Positions 22,451 through 35,652 of a stretch of DNA of 64,000 nt are shown piece after piece. The notes beneath the pieces are model-generated. The model worked only from the letters and a program-made list of their open reading frames with translations, was not told where the DNA came from and searched no databases. The position numbers and the translations under genes are program-made. This stretch comes from Bolinopsis microptera (lineage: Eukaryota > Ctenophora > Tentaculata > Lobata > Bolinopsidae): NCBI RefSeq assembly GCF_026151205.1, contig NC_087078.1:10328675-10392674 (forward strand). The letters run 5' to 3'. The first letter of the stretch is position 1; every line of letters starts with the position of its first letter.

Positions 22451-23159
22451 AACAATATTTACAGGGTTTCACAAGGAATTGGTACCTGTGCATCTCTGCT
22501 TTGTTTTTGGATCTTGTGATCTCTCTGTGGTGGTGTGGCTCTCCTCTTGGCTACTGGCTAGTACCTACTCTCACCTTGCTCTCAACGTGACAGACTTTTT
22601 ACTTTCTCCTGCTATCTATGGCCGTTGTGAGAACGGGATACAGACTATGATTAGTACAGTGTAAGAAATTGAAAGGACTGAAAGAATTGAAATGAACAGT
22701 ATTATTATGATTTTTGAAAAAGGAAGGAAGAAAGAATTGAGAATGTGATGATAGTTTTTGGAAAAGTTTTAATCTGTTTTAGAAATTAGGGTAAGATGTT
22801 AGTATTCTCACTGAGCTGCGAGGGCCACATCGCTGCAGTGTTTCTATTTCTATTATGAATTGTACTTGTATTTATATTCATTTATTTATTTATTAAGATG
22901 ACTAACCATCTATCTCCATAGGAGTGGTGGGGCTGTTTTTACACTACAATTACTGCCTATCATTGCACCGTCTAACCAATAAAACACTGTGTAGTGGTAA
23001 GTGGGTGTGTGTGCGCGTGGTTGTTATTATGATGCGTTGAGATCAGCTACGTTGATGATATGTGATTGTGCGTGTTGTGCGTGTTGTGCTGATAAGGCTT
23101 TAATTGAGCGATGGCCAGGAGAATTATCAGTAAACTAGTAGCAGGTACCGAAGCAGCAG
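21010..23159 (+). mobile_element. Copia-type retrotransposon fragment nested in RT copy B
   Basis: The RT element sequence stops after CTTACCA (21003-21009) and resumes at TACCAAACTG (23160), giving a 5-bp target duplication TACCA as expected for LTR-element integrase. The insert holds only the 3' end of a Pol frame, two poly(A) tracts (about 22255-22322 and 22420-22448) around a repeated AATCCGAAGT.C.GGTGACAC block, and non-coding 3' sequence. I see no matching LTR at the two ends, so it is internally deleted or 5'-truncated. Confidence 0.7.
21442..22122 (+). pseudogene. Ty1/copia RNase H domain fragment
   Basis: 226-codon frame matching the C-terminal RNase H of copia-type Pol. Acidic residues appear in order in IYSDAS, LSAETLAF and FTDNQS, followed by SKHVEEKRLNVD (the copia SKHI...H block, here with a changed His) and QLADPFTK (the copia AD.LTK tail). 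The protease, integrase and RT parts are missing upstream, so this is a remnant. The true frame extends upstream of the first ATG (LNWVAAQSRPDLSF is a copia RT-RNase H linker). Confidence 0.8.
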
Positions 23160-23340
23160 TACCAAACTGTTTGGAACACAGCAGTCTCTTCCACGCATCC
23201 GCATCCATTCGTCTGAATATATACTATTTGTCAGTATTTAAATACTTAGGAGGACAAAAGCTGGGCGTGAGCGGTGAGCACCCAGCTTTTAAAGCATTTG
23301 AGGATGGGACAAAAGTTCAAAAGATTCGTTACAATGCTTG
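23160..23340 (-). pseudogene. 5' part of RT copy B, separated by the copia insertion
   Basis: Matches 5025-5205 of copy A, including the region encoding the RT N terminus and the AAAAGCTGGG hairpin (23256-23290). Similarity to unit A continues upstream of the element to about 23660. Confidence 0.7.
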
Positions 23341-24104
23341 AGATTCGTATTTAGATTTTAGTACTATAATACACTACGAAGGAAATAGAGATATATCTTA
23401 TTTGAAGCTTTAGAGTGCAATGGCTATTGTGGAACAAAAAATGTGCGTACAGTGAGAACGAACCTTTTAAAAAGAAATGGTAAAAACCGTTTGAAACGTT
23501 CAAAAGATTCCAACAAATAAGTTTGACGATATTCCTATTTAGTACTAATGTAGGGACAGGAGACGTGGCAGTTTTTGCGAAAAGTCATGTTAAAGTTGAT
23601 GCCGTGATGTCAGTAAAGTGGTATGGATATATATCGTCTCGCTTTATATATAGTAAGATTGTTTAGTCTCTGGAGTCTTGACACCACTTAAGGGTTAGAT
23701 CCTCCACTAGATCGCGAAAACTTACTCCGGGTAAATTAATGGGAGCTTACAGTTTTAATCATATTATTTATACACTTAAACTAAGGTGATGTCAGTGTTT
23801 GCCGAAACTGCGAATTCGATGTCTCTTGATCATCAAAATTCCTCTTACAAGAGAAAAAAAGGAAGTTAGAGCTGCAGCAAGATGGTAAGGATGTGTTCAA
23901 CAGTCTACCCATTTCAGATCATCCTGTAATGATTCCTTCCGCACCAAACCTCTCACCCTACATAGACAAATACGATGAGGAAGAGGATCTCAGCAAAAGC
24001 AACAGGAGTAGCAGACAGAGACAGCAGGATTACGAGACGGAGGTCGTGGTTTGCAGGTCTTTAGAGAAATTAGAGTCAGACGATAAGATTATAGTCCTTC
24101 ACGG

Positions 24105-24880
24105 TCTTCTCTGTCATTGACAGAGAGGTAGTAGTCCCAGAAATTTTGACCTCTTATTTGGGAAATAGCCTGGCACTGTCCGAGAAAGAGTGAGACAGTC
24201 TCCTCTTCGTCGCCGCATTTAGGGCAAGCACTTTTGTCTGATTTGCGAATGGTGTGTATGTGTTTGTTGAGGCCACAATGTGCGTGATGAGGTGCACTGC
24301 AGTTCTGTAGTGTTGAGATTTTTGATGATGTTGATGTTTTTGTGTCCGAGTGTCAGTTTAGTGTGTCTGGGACCATCAGTAATCCATGATTCTTGATTAA
24401 GTTTGGTGACTTTGTCGTCGATCATGCGTTTGATGTAAGATTGTGGAATTGGGCAATTCAAAGTTGATTCACTGGTTGTGCCATTTTTGGCCAGCTCGTC
24501 TGCTTTTCATTACCCCACAATCCGATGTGTGCTGCTATCTATCTGATCTCTAAGGTGTTAGTGGATCCGAGTGTATTGAGGGTGTCATAACAGTCTCTAG
24601 TAGTTCTACTCCTCGTTGAGGGTGAGGATATAGCTTGAATTATAGAGGAGAGACTGTCTGACCATATGATGATGTGTGTGTTGGTATAAGTTGATAGATA
24701 TTTACAAGCTTCGATGATAGCAGTGAGTTCTGTTTGATAAACGGTGCAATAATCGGGAAGCTTGAATGATCTTTCCTCTAGTGTAATGTTGTTTTTGTCA
24801 GTTGTGATAATATAACCAGCCCCGCTACCTAAGTCTGTGCGTGACCCGTGTGTGTAGCAGGTTCGCTGACTGATTGTGTA
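24105..24880 (-). pseudogene. Antisense LINE fragment (RNase H / zf-RVT)
   Basis: The minus strand encodes CPIPQSYIKR, DGPRHTKLTLGHK and downstream sequence homologous to the fragment at 12042-12692, and extends further upstream into the RNase H domain than that copy does. Several frameshifts break it. It lies in the part of unit B that has no match in unit A. Confidence 0.7.
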
Positions 24881-25897
24881 TGTGAATTGTTTCTATTTTG
24901 TATTTGTCTCCTGATTACATTACAACAATTTATTATATAACTTTACTATTTGTATGAGAATCCACTGTTTCAGTGCATATTTTAACAACCAATATAAGTG
25001 AATAACGAGCTCGATATTGTTCAATAATACATGGCAAGTTAGAGCAACGGAGTTGTATTTATAAAAGCAATGTAATATGATATAAAATCAATCAGGCTGA
25101 GCTGAAAGATCCATTAAGGCCATCCATGTGATTACTCAATAATTATATAGTTATATAGTTATATTAGCTAGTACAACAGGAAGATACGATATGTAGTATC
25201 GTAAGGAGTTAAATACAAAGGTACGATATGAAGTATCGTACAATAATGGAACCACAAAACTTCACAAGCAGTCAGTACTGTAAGTGTATCGGGATTATGA
25301 ACACGATAAACGGGTATCGCTCTCAACTCTTATACACAATTAGGTGCAGTTATATTACTTTCAATTCGATCGAGTGACTTTGACTTGAATCCTAAGTAAG
25401 GGATGTACAAAGGAAACAGAATATTCGAACAATAAGTCTCGAAAGTAAGAATAATAAATGTTGATCAACAAATCAAACTAGTAGCTCGTCGGCCACGTGA
25501 CAGTGTTCTTGGCAGCGGTAACTTTTATAACCGTAACCTCAAATGTTACTCGAAGAACTAACTCTAACGGGGCAAGCGAGCACTTACAGCACTGCGTCAC
25601 GTGGCACCACATTGTTTGAGCATAAAATAGGCAAGACACCTCACATTCTGCAGGTCAATTTGATTTCTACCTCCACCCAAACAGTCGGCGATGGAGCAGA
25701 AAGTCAACCTGTGTGCACTTTCTCCTACTAGAAGAGCACGCTTCACATGTTCTGGCAAGCCTTCCTTTATAGGAGGACTCTAATGAAAGTAAAGTTACTT
25801 TAGTAATTAAAATATGGAATTTAGCTAAAGTAAAGTAAAGTAAAATTTATGAATTTGTCAAAGCATTGCGCTATCACAGTAACCATCTAACGTATTA

Positions 25898-25992
25898 GGG
25901 GTCGTTCACATATTACGTTAACAATATTTTAGCAACTTTTACCCCCTTCCCCCCACCCCCCTCGGCTGATTATGTAATATGTGAACGACCCC
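25898..25992. mobile_element. 95-bp MITE with TTA target duplication (Harbinger-like)
   Basis: Terminal inverted repeats GGGGTCGTTCACATATTAC / GTAATATGTGAACGACCCC are perfect over 19 bp and flanked by TTA on both sides (25895-25897, 25993-25995). A 3-bp TWA duplication with GG-rich ends is typical of PIF/Harbinger elements. A degenerate relative is near 50630. Confidence 0.8.
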
Positions 25993-26400
25993 TTATCAGG
26001 ATAAGGAAATGTTCTACGTTTCAATGTAACAACATCGTATTAACGATATCAAATTATTTGTAATATAGTTGAAAGTATTAAAACAGTTGTTGTACCATGG
26101 TTACTAATTTAAAAAACTCAATTGAGGACGATCGTAGGGAGTCTGATCTAGTTAGTCAGTAACACTGTTTGTATTATCATTATCAGAAATGACGAAAACA
26201 TATGTCAGCCCACTGTACATGAATTAAGTATATTCCCCAAAAAAAAGCAAAGAAAATATCTACAAAACTTTTTTTCAACGCAGCTGAACGATTTAGTATA
26301 ACAAATCAATATCTTACGAACTTTTTGATCGGTCTAATAAACTTGCATCATTCTGTAAGTTTGAGGAAAGTAAACTCATTTAGTAAAGTCCATTTCAGTT

Positions 26401-29400
26401 CTACTTCTTTTGAATAGTGTTCAAGTTACTCATTTCAATTTCAACGACTCTCCCCTTCGGTTTGGTAGATAGTTGATTAGGCAATATCCTCGGGTGTTTT
26501 CTATTTCTGGTGAAAATCCATGCCACATTTCTGCAGGATCTACTCCACAAGCCACTGAAAAACTCACTGTATAACACAGGGTTAATTACAGAGTTGATGG
26601 GTAAAAATAATATTGATATGATAGGATAGTGGGGGGTTGCGTCAATAATAGCACCAGAATGCAGACTGCAAACTATGGTTACTGGTAACCAGCACAGCAG
26701 ATTCGTGGAAATAATGACGGATATTTTCTGCTGCAACCGTCTGTTCCGTTTCCTTACCTCTTGGCCTGTATGGGATGTATCCTGGGTAAGGACCCTGGAA
26801 GAAGCTTTAGTGATCGTGTTTATCAGAATATAACACACAGAGATTATAACAAAGCAGATTATGTTCATTGTTAAGATAGTCCACGTGTAGATACGCTGAG
26901 GGTCATCCTCTTTAACTAGGAATTTAAAGAGGCAGACTCCTTCATTTCCGTAGAATTCAAGCTTCCTCCGGCCGAGTGTATCACCTCCGTAATCATTAGA
27001 AAACATTCCGTTCACAAGGTCATTTATATCTGCCCACTTGAGAGAATCCCCCTTTATATTCCCGTAGTACCCTTGCAACACGCTCAGATGGATTTCTTTT
27101 CTAGGAGCTCCAATAAACAATCTCGCTGAAGGGTCATAGGTCATACCATTGACGAAGAAGTCTTCAAACTGTTCTAGCAGCGGCGCTACAGCTATGATGA
27201 CTGACATCAGAACGATGATAGATACAAGGAGGAAGATTCTGAGGATGGCTCGCTTGTTCACTTTACAACTAATCATAGACCCATTCTTTATCTCCGCCAA
27301 TCTAGCTAGACCGAGATTTGTCATGGTAACCAGAGAGATCTGGTAACCAACAGTGCTGATAACACCAATCAAGGAACAATGAGCACTAGTGAGCCATTCC
27401 AGTCTCTCAATACAGTAGCTACTCCCGTACACTATCGTGTCCATTACCGCTATATTCATCAGGTAAACTCCTGTTAGCAGATCTCCTATGTTTATGAGAA
27501 GTATCAGCATTTTGTTGTTTAGAGCTGCTTTTGACATTTTATCATTGAAATCAGTTAGAGTTTTGAATATTATAGTGAGGTTGAGAACTATGCCCTATGG
27601 CCAGGAGAGCTAGAACCCAACATAGGACCTTGAGAAACATGTTCTGTAGGATATCCTTCCCGCAGTCAGAGTTACATTCATCAGAGAAGTCCTGACAATC
27701 TGTGTTTCCATCACACTTCTCAGTAATGGGGATCAGCTGATCTTTAGATTTACACTGAAACACGTTAGTGCAGTTTTCTTCATCAGAGCCGTCCCCACAA
27801 TCATTCACCACATTGCAGACTTGGTTATAGTTTAAGCAAATGCTATTCTCACAGCGGAAGTAATCGTTTTTTGTAATGATTACCTGATTTAGTGACGAAC
27901 GAAATGAAAGAATTGTCAGCCACAGTATATACTCTGTTACGATATTGCTGAGGACAAGAATTGTATTGGATCTTGTTTTTCAAGGGGCAAATAGAGTCTT
28001 CACAATACCCTGCACAACTCAGTGTCACGTAGATTTCTCCAAAGGTATGATCGCAGTTGATGGTTTTATTAGGACGGAAAATTGTTAAAACTGATTTGAT
28101 TCCGAAGACCTCCATGCCTGATAGATTGACTTCACTGACAACGCATTGCCCTGCAATCTCCTGCAGGCTCTCAAGACCAGGCAAGCAATACAAGAAAAAC
28201 TTCTCAATTCCCGCTGCTTTATTAACAGTTAATGCGTTGTTAAATGTGGATGTGATAATATGTGAGCTCTTACAGATCCCTTCCTCGTTCCCACAGGTAT
28301 CAATACCATCACAGAGATCTTTAAACTCTACGAAGGCTGTTTGGTCGCTCCTGCAAAGGAGGACCTCCTCACAGGGTTGATTAACTGACACTACATTGCG
28401 CTCAGTCCGACCAATACCACAAGTTTGCCACCCATCCTTCTCATCAATCCCGTCTAAACAGTCCTCCACCCCGTCCCCCACCCACTCAAGAGGTATTTGC
28501 AGTGCCTGCTCGTGCTTGTAGGCTCGATGACACACCTTATTTGTCATGGTGCGGCAGATGGCTAATGTCTCATCGGTCCCATCAAGACAATCCTCAATTT
28601 TATCACACATTCTGTGTTTATGTATCTGACAAGTTGCAGATAATGTTTCACATATTTGGTCTATGCCACTGTCACATAACGAGGGGACCTTCAGCTGGCC
28701 ATGGCATACAAAATATTCGGATATGGTTGAGATATACCCGCCTACTTCACACGTCACTTTTGACCGGTTGGGATCTGTGCAGTTTGTCTGGTCCAGGAAG
28801 TTATTACACACTGGGATCATGTATGGATCAGCGTAAATGTCAATTCCCCAGAGGGCAGTACATCTCGTCCTGTTCAGAATGGACACCACCCAACTGGAAC
28901 CAGTCTGTTCTCTAAATGAATTGGTAAACTTGTGGCATTTTTCGTGGCTTGGCAAGGACTCAAGATCTGAACACTTTATTTCTACCTCATTTGTTAAGCA
29001 CAGGTGAGAGTCCTGCCCATTGCAGACATATTTGTACACATCACTTGGTTTAACGTAATTAAAGTTGTGACGGTGACCAACACAGTAAACACCGTACAGG
29101 TAACCGCCACAGAAAGACTCGTCTTCACATCTGTAGTGGGCATCACACTTACCATTGCATACAGTAGACTGGTACACTACCTGGCCGCTCCTCAGCTGCA
29201 CTGTGGTTCTTGCTTCATTCGAACCAGCACACAACTCCTCTGGTAGATCTAGATTATAACAGCTTAGTCTAGATTTCGATTGATCATGTATCGATATTGA
29301 TTGGTAACATGGTTGATCAAAACAAATCCTGTCAGATGAGATCGTGCAGACGGGAAGAATACCAGTTTTCCACACTTTCTCTTTCACTTTCTCTTTCACT

Positions 29401-30046
29401 TTCTGTTCAGTTGTACAAACATATTTGTTGCAAAATGTTGCGGAGTCCATTACTATATCCGGAGATTTCCCAAAACCACAGCCCTGGTAGAAATGAGGGT
29501 CGTTGTCACAGACTTTATCGAATTCAGCGAAGTTGGTAGTTCGGTCAAGGGTTATGTAGAGAGTGTCAGAGTAGGGGCACTGGAGTACTGTCAGACCCAG
29601 ATCTTCAAAGCACACTCTCTTAAGGAAGTTATTCCTCTCAACTATCGGACATGATCCGCTAAATGTACCGCAAAACAAATGTGTAGTTCGTTGTATCTGG
29701 TTGTTAATAGTGTGTTCTATCTTGTTAATGCTATACAACGTGCTTGCATTGTGGCTAACATTGTGGTTAACATTGTGGCTTTTATTGTGGTCCGCTGGGC
29801 AGGAGATGTTGTTGAAAGTGAACATGGAGTTACCTAGCGTAGAGTAGGGGTTGGGTTGTGCCAGCCAGCTGATTGCGTGGTTGTATCCCATTGTTCGGCA
29901 GAGGTGGTCAGGTAAACAGTCTTCTCCGTATGCTTCAAGGCCGTTCAGAACAGGCCCCCAACTTTGGTCCATCTGTACTATCAGCATGCCAAAACCGTTC
30001 GTTGTTTGGAGCCCCTTGCCGTTAAGCAAATAGAACTTTGCGTTGC
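26401..30046 (-). pseudogene. LDLa-repeat 7TM receptor, copy B (two frameshifts)
   Basis: Almost identical to the receptor at 6940-10571, including the acceptor TTCACTCAG|GC at its 5' edge (phase 1), SRCR-like start, LDLa modules and all seven hydrophobic segments. Two frame-breaking changes are visible by comparison. One is an extra T in a T-run near 27870 (six Ts instead of five), which ends the ectodomain frame before the last two LDLa modules. The other is an extra 7 bp (TATGCCC-type duplication) near 27590, just upstream of TM1. The C-terminal tail also differs (SNLNTIQKK). As read it cannot make a full receptor. A secreted ectodomain of about 730 residues would still be encoded if it is transcribed. 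Confidence 0.85.
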
Positions 30047-30254
30047 CTGAGTGAAGAGGTTTTTGGAAATTGATTTCGTTCTCTATTTCGGCACAATAAA
30101 AATAAGGTCGGTTTACTCAAGTTTACTACCGATAACATGTTAGTAGTACTAGCAGGAAATTGCATGATATCTCTGGGTGTTCAGCAATCAGAAGATGTGA
30201 TAGTAAGTAGGTCTTTTATAATTATAGACGTATTATGTATACTCGCAGGAACCC

Positions 30255-30515
30255 GTATAACCCTAAAATGGTGTCAAGACTCAAGAGACTAAAATAATTA
30301 TTACCTATTTAATTAGCGTTTTTGACACCAAATTGGGGTCCAAATTTTGGGCACTAAAATTCTTATTCATTGGCCAATTTTTATTTTTTCATGCTGATTT
30401 GGAGGCCATTAAAGCATTTGACCCAGTCAAAAAAGTTTCAGTTGTGTATCTTTTACGGTTTGTGCAGAAAGTCGCGTTAAAGTTGATGCCGTGGTGTCAG
30501 TAAAATGGTACGGAT
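30255..30515 (-). mobile_element. MITE of the GACACCACGGCATC family, copy 2 (inverted)
   Basis: Inverted homologue of 17888-18160, bounded by ATGGTGTCAAGACTC and GATGCCGTGGTGTCAG. It lies upstream of the receptor pseudogene and is absent from the equivalent site in unit A. Confidence 0.65.
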
Positions 30516-31777
30516 AAACACATATATATCGTCTCGCTTTATATATAGTATCAAACGGATTAAACGATTCAAAAGTCAAATTACAATGGTAATGTCTGAC
30601 CAGATATAAAAAAGTAAGATATTAGTAGTAAATGCGTCTTATATTCTAACAGCAGATTGTAGGAGAGTATACGTTAAAGTAACATACCGATGAGGGTTGA
30701 GGGGGGGTGTCATAAAATAGCATAAATGTCAATTTACCCAAAGGTTTTTCTATTTTTATTTTCTCCATTGAAATTTATGCCATTTAGTTTGTCCCCCTTC
30801 TATACATTTTTAAAATTTTGTTCTTCAAATATCATAAAATCAGTACTATACTAATCAGTACTATACTAATCGGTTGCCGATTAGAAGCCATCCTAGGTTT
30901 GTTATATCTACACAACAGCTTTATGCTAAATGATATACAGATGCAGGAGGGGGAATGGAGGTCAAAATCAACTAGGGTCTAATATGACCGAAATTTAGTA
31001 TTATATGTCCACACAAATATAAAACAATAATAAGGTATACTTACTGCTGGATACAGTGGGAGAAGAGTTTAGCAGTATCAGTAGCATCCTCATCAGTAGC
31101 ATCCTCATCAGTAGCATCCTCATCAGTAGCATAATTCCGTAACTCTTCAGTGATCAGCAGAGGGAGTGCTGTCAGTTCAAACAACGTATCTTATGATAAA
31201 TGTGTAGGTTTAAATAGTAAGCATATGCGTGCGGCTGTGACAAAATACGAGTTAGAGGAGCTATTGTTACAGTTGGTTGTTTCTCCAGCTCCCAGATGAA
31301 TGAGTGATTGAACTATAAGTATAAAGGCTAATAAATGGGCTGGTTGCGTTCATTGTGCGAGTGCGACTGCAGTAAAGTAAATTCTTGCAAAGAAGCACGT
31401 ACGTACCTGCTCCTTTATAATATTGTGTTTTTGTAAATTTATGGTTTCTTCCGTGCGACGAGTTCTATTTAATGACAATGGGGACATTGAACAATAACCG
31501 CAAACCGGCGTGATTGCATGATTGAGCTACCCGAATCTTGTAAGGTAGATCTGTGATAAGGGGGCGGGGGCCGGGGGGTTGTCCGAGATCAATTTCAAAA
31601 ATATTTGATTTATGATTTGACCAAAACCCATAATCATAGGTAGAGTGGACCGCTGCCAGTGTCTCTCTTTCCCAAACAAAAAGAAACAATATTAATTTGA
31701 TTGACCGTCTGCAATTATTATTAATGCAAAATGATACCGAGAATGAAATCGGTCGCTCGATTTTCCCATTCAATTTA

Positions 31778-32347
31778 CAATTGTAATATATTAGGCATTA
31801 ATAAGCATTATAAGAAGAACTACCCAATAGTAGAGCAGCTCTTACGGGCATTTTCTGCTCGATACGCTAGAGACTCCAGATATACCTTTCTAGACCTATT
31901 TTTGATCGTAGAATCGATTAAAAGTGGTTTTGGGATGATTTTTGTGCCAAAATAGGCCAAAAAACCATGTTTTTTTTGATATTTTGAGCAAGTTAACTTT
32001 GTTAGCATGTAGGCAAAATTTGCATGAAGATAGCTGAAACACAGCCGGGTAAAAATCCAAAAAGGTGGTCAAACTTTGCCCTTTTTTGCTTAAATTGTTC
32101 CTTTCCGAGAAGTAACCACTTGATATACTTTATCGAAGTTTGAATATTGTCACTTCGAAAGCGTTTTTGCTTTGCCAAATTATCGACGCGCACTATACTA
32201 CGCGCAAAAGCATTTAGTTGTTATCAATGGGCACCCGCGCGTTCATCATAGATTTTAAACAGCCATAACTCAGTGAGATTACGTTTGTTCTAGCTCATAT
32301 TTTCACACCGAATAGACAGCAATGTAATCTTATTGCTGACAAAATAG
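31778..32347. other. Gene-free stretch after unit B
   Basis: AT-rich sequence with short ORFs only; no repeats or genes recognised. Confidence 0.4.
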
Positions 32348-32956
32348 GAATATCATTTCTCAATATGCCTAAGATTAATAGACTGTCAACGTTTAAAACC
32401 AGAAATATCAGATGAGGTACTGCCGAAACAGGAGATCGGACATTTCATATACGGTCCTCGAACAGTGATTTATATTTCAGATGATTCAGATGCACAGGAG
32501 GACACAATTTGTGCAATCGTATACAAAGAGCTGGATAAACTAACGTATAATAAAAGCATGATATCATCAGATAACTCTGACTATCACGTAGCTGTGATAA
32601 TGGAAACAATCAATGCCACGGGTATAAAAAAGTTTGTAACCTCACTTTCACAAATCACCGTACGATATAATAACTTGGACAATAGAATCAGTTTTTAATG
32701 GCAATCTAAGTAATTCAGCTCCGAGTTTTCAGCGGTGATTGTGGTACACAGATTGTGGGGGTATTCTACTTCTAACCCTAACGGAGATGGAGATATCAAA
32801 TCTCTTTATTCGTTTATATCACGTGCTAGAGTTTACTGTTCAGTAGTGTTGTTTCTTGAACCTCAGCACGGGGCAGGTAAAACACTGCAGGACTTGAAAC
32901 ATATGACTGACTTGTTAGAGAAACTCAGTGGTCAAGTTCAAATATTGAAATATTAA
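32348..32956 (+). pseudogene. SF1-helicase-like / UvrD C-terminal relic
   Basis: One frame runs through this stretch with stops at 32696-32698 and shortly after. Before the stop it reads CQRLKPEIS (compare the QRMxPEI block of SF1 helicases), then GHFIYGPRTVIYIS. After the stops it reads SEFSAVIVVH (compare the GLEFPVVI motif V region) and SFISRARVYCSVVL (compare the motif VI ISRAR block). The order of motifs matches a UvrD/UPF1-type C-terminal helicase half, as found in large P-loop proteins of cnidarians. It is a decayed fragment; no N-terminal ATPase half is present. Confidence 0.45.
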
Positions 32957-32994
32957 ACTATTTCTATCGATATTATGATAACATTTTTTAATAA

Positions 32995-35348
<2,354 letters not shown>

Positions 35349-35652
35349 TCGTTTATAACACCAACCAGATCTGAGTTCAACAGAGAGTTAATTTCCAGAT
35401 CACTCTGATCTCAAACTCCTCGCCCAATACACTGTGCACAGTGTCTTGGACTTGGAGTGTGCAGGCTTTGTTATCAAGCCACTCGCTAAGACTCTCGGCT
35501 GCTGGTTAATCACATAATCCGTACTCAAACAATACTGCCCTCTTGAGGGAAACACAAAATTAGCATGATTTTTCCACAAGCCTCGAGAGCTTGTCTCCCC
35601 CATTACACGCTCTCCTTGATATTGAAGTAACTGTTTTATTTACTGTACATTG

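Larger units (their letters stand above)
18858..31777. repeat. Segmental duplication unit B
   Basis: Collinear with 2809-13926. It contains the RT copy (split by an insertion), the receptor pseudogene and the 30910-31777 flank. Elements found only here are the copia-type insertion (21010-23159), the 23700-26060 block with an antisense LINE fragment and a short MITE, and MITE sequence around 30180-30600. Single-base differences and small indels show it is not an assembly artefact of unit A. Confidence 0.8.
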
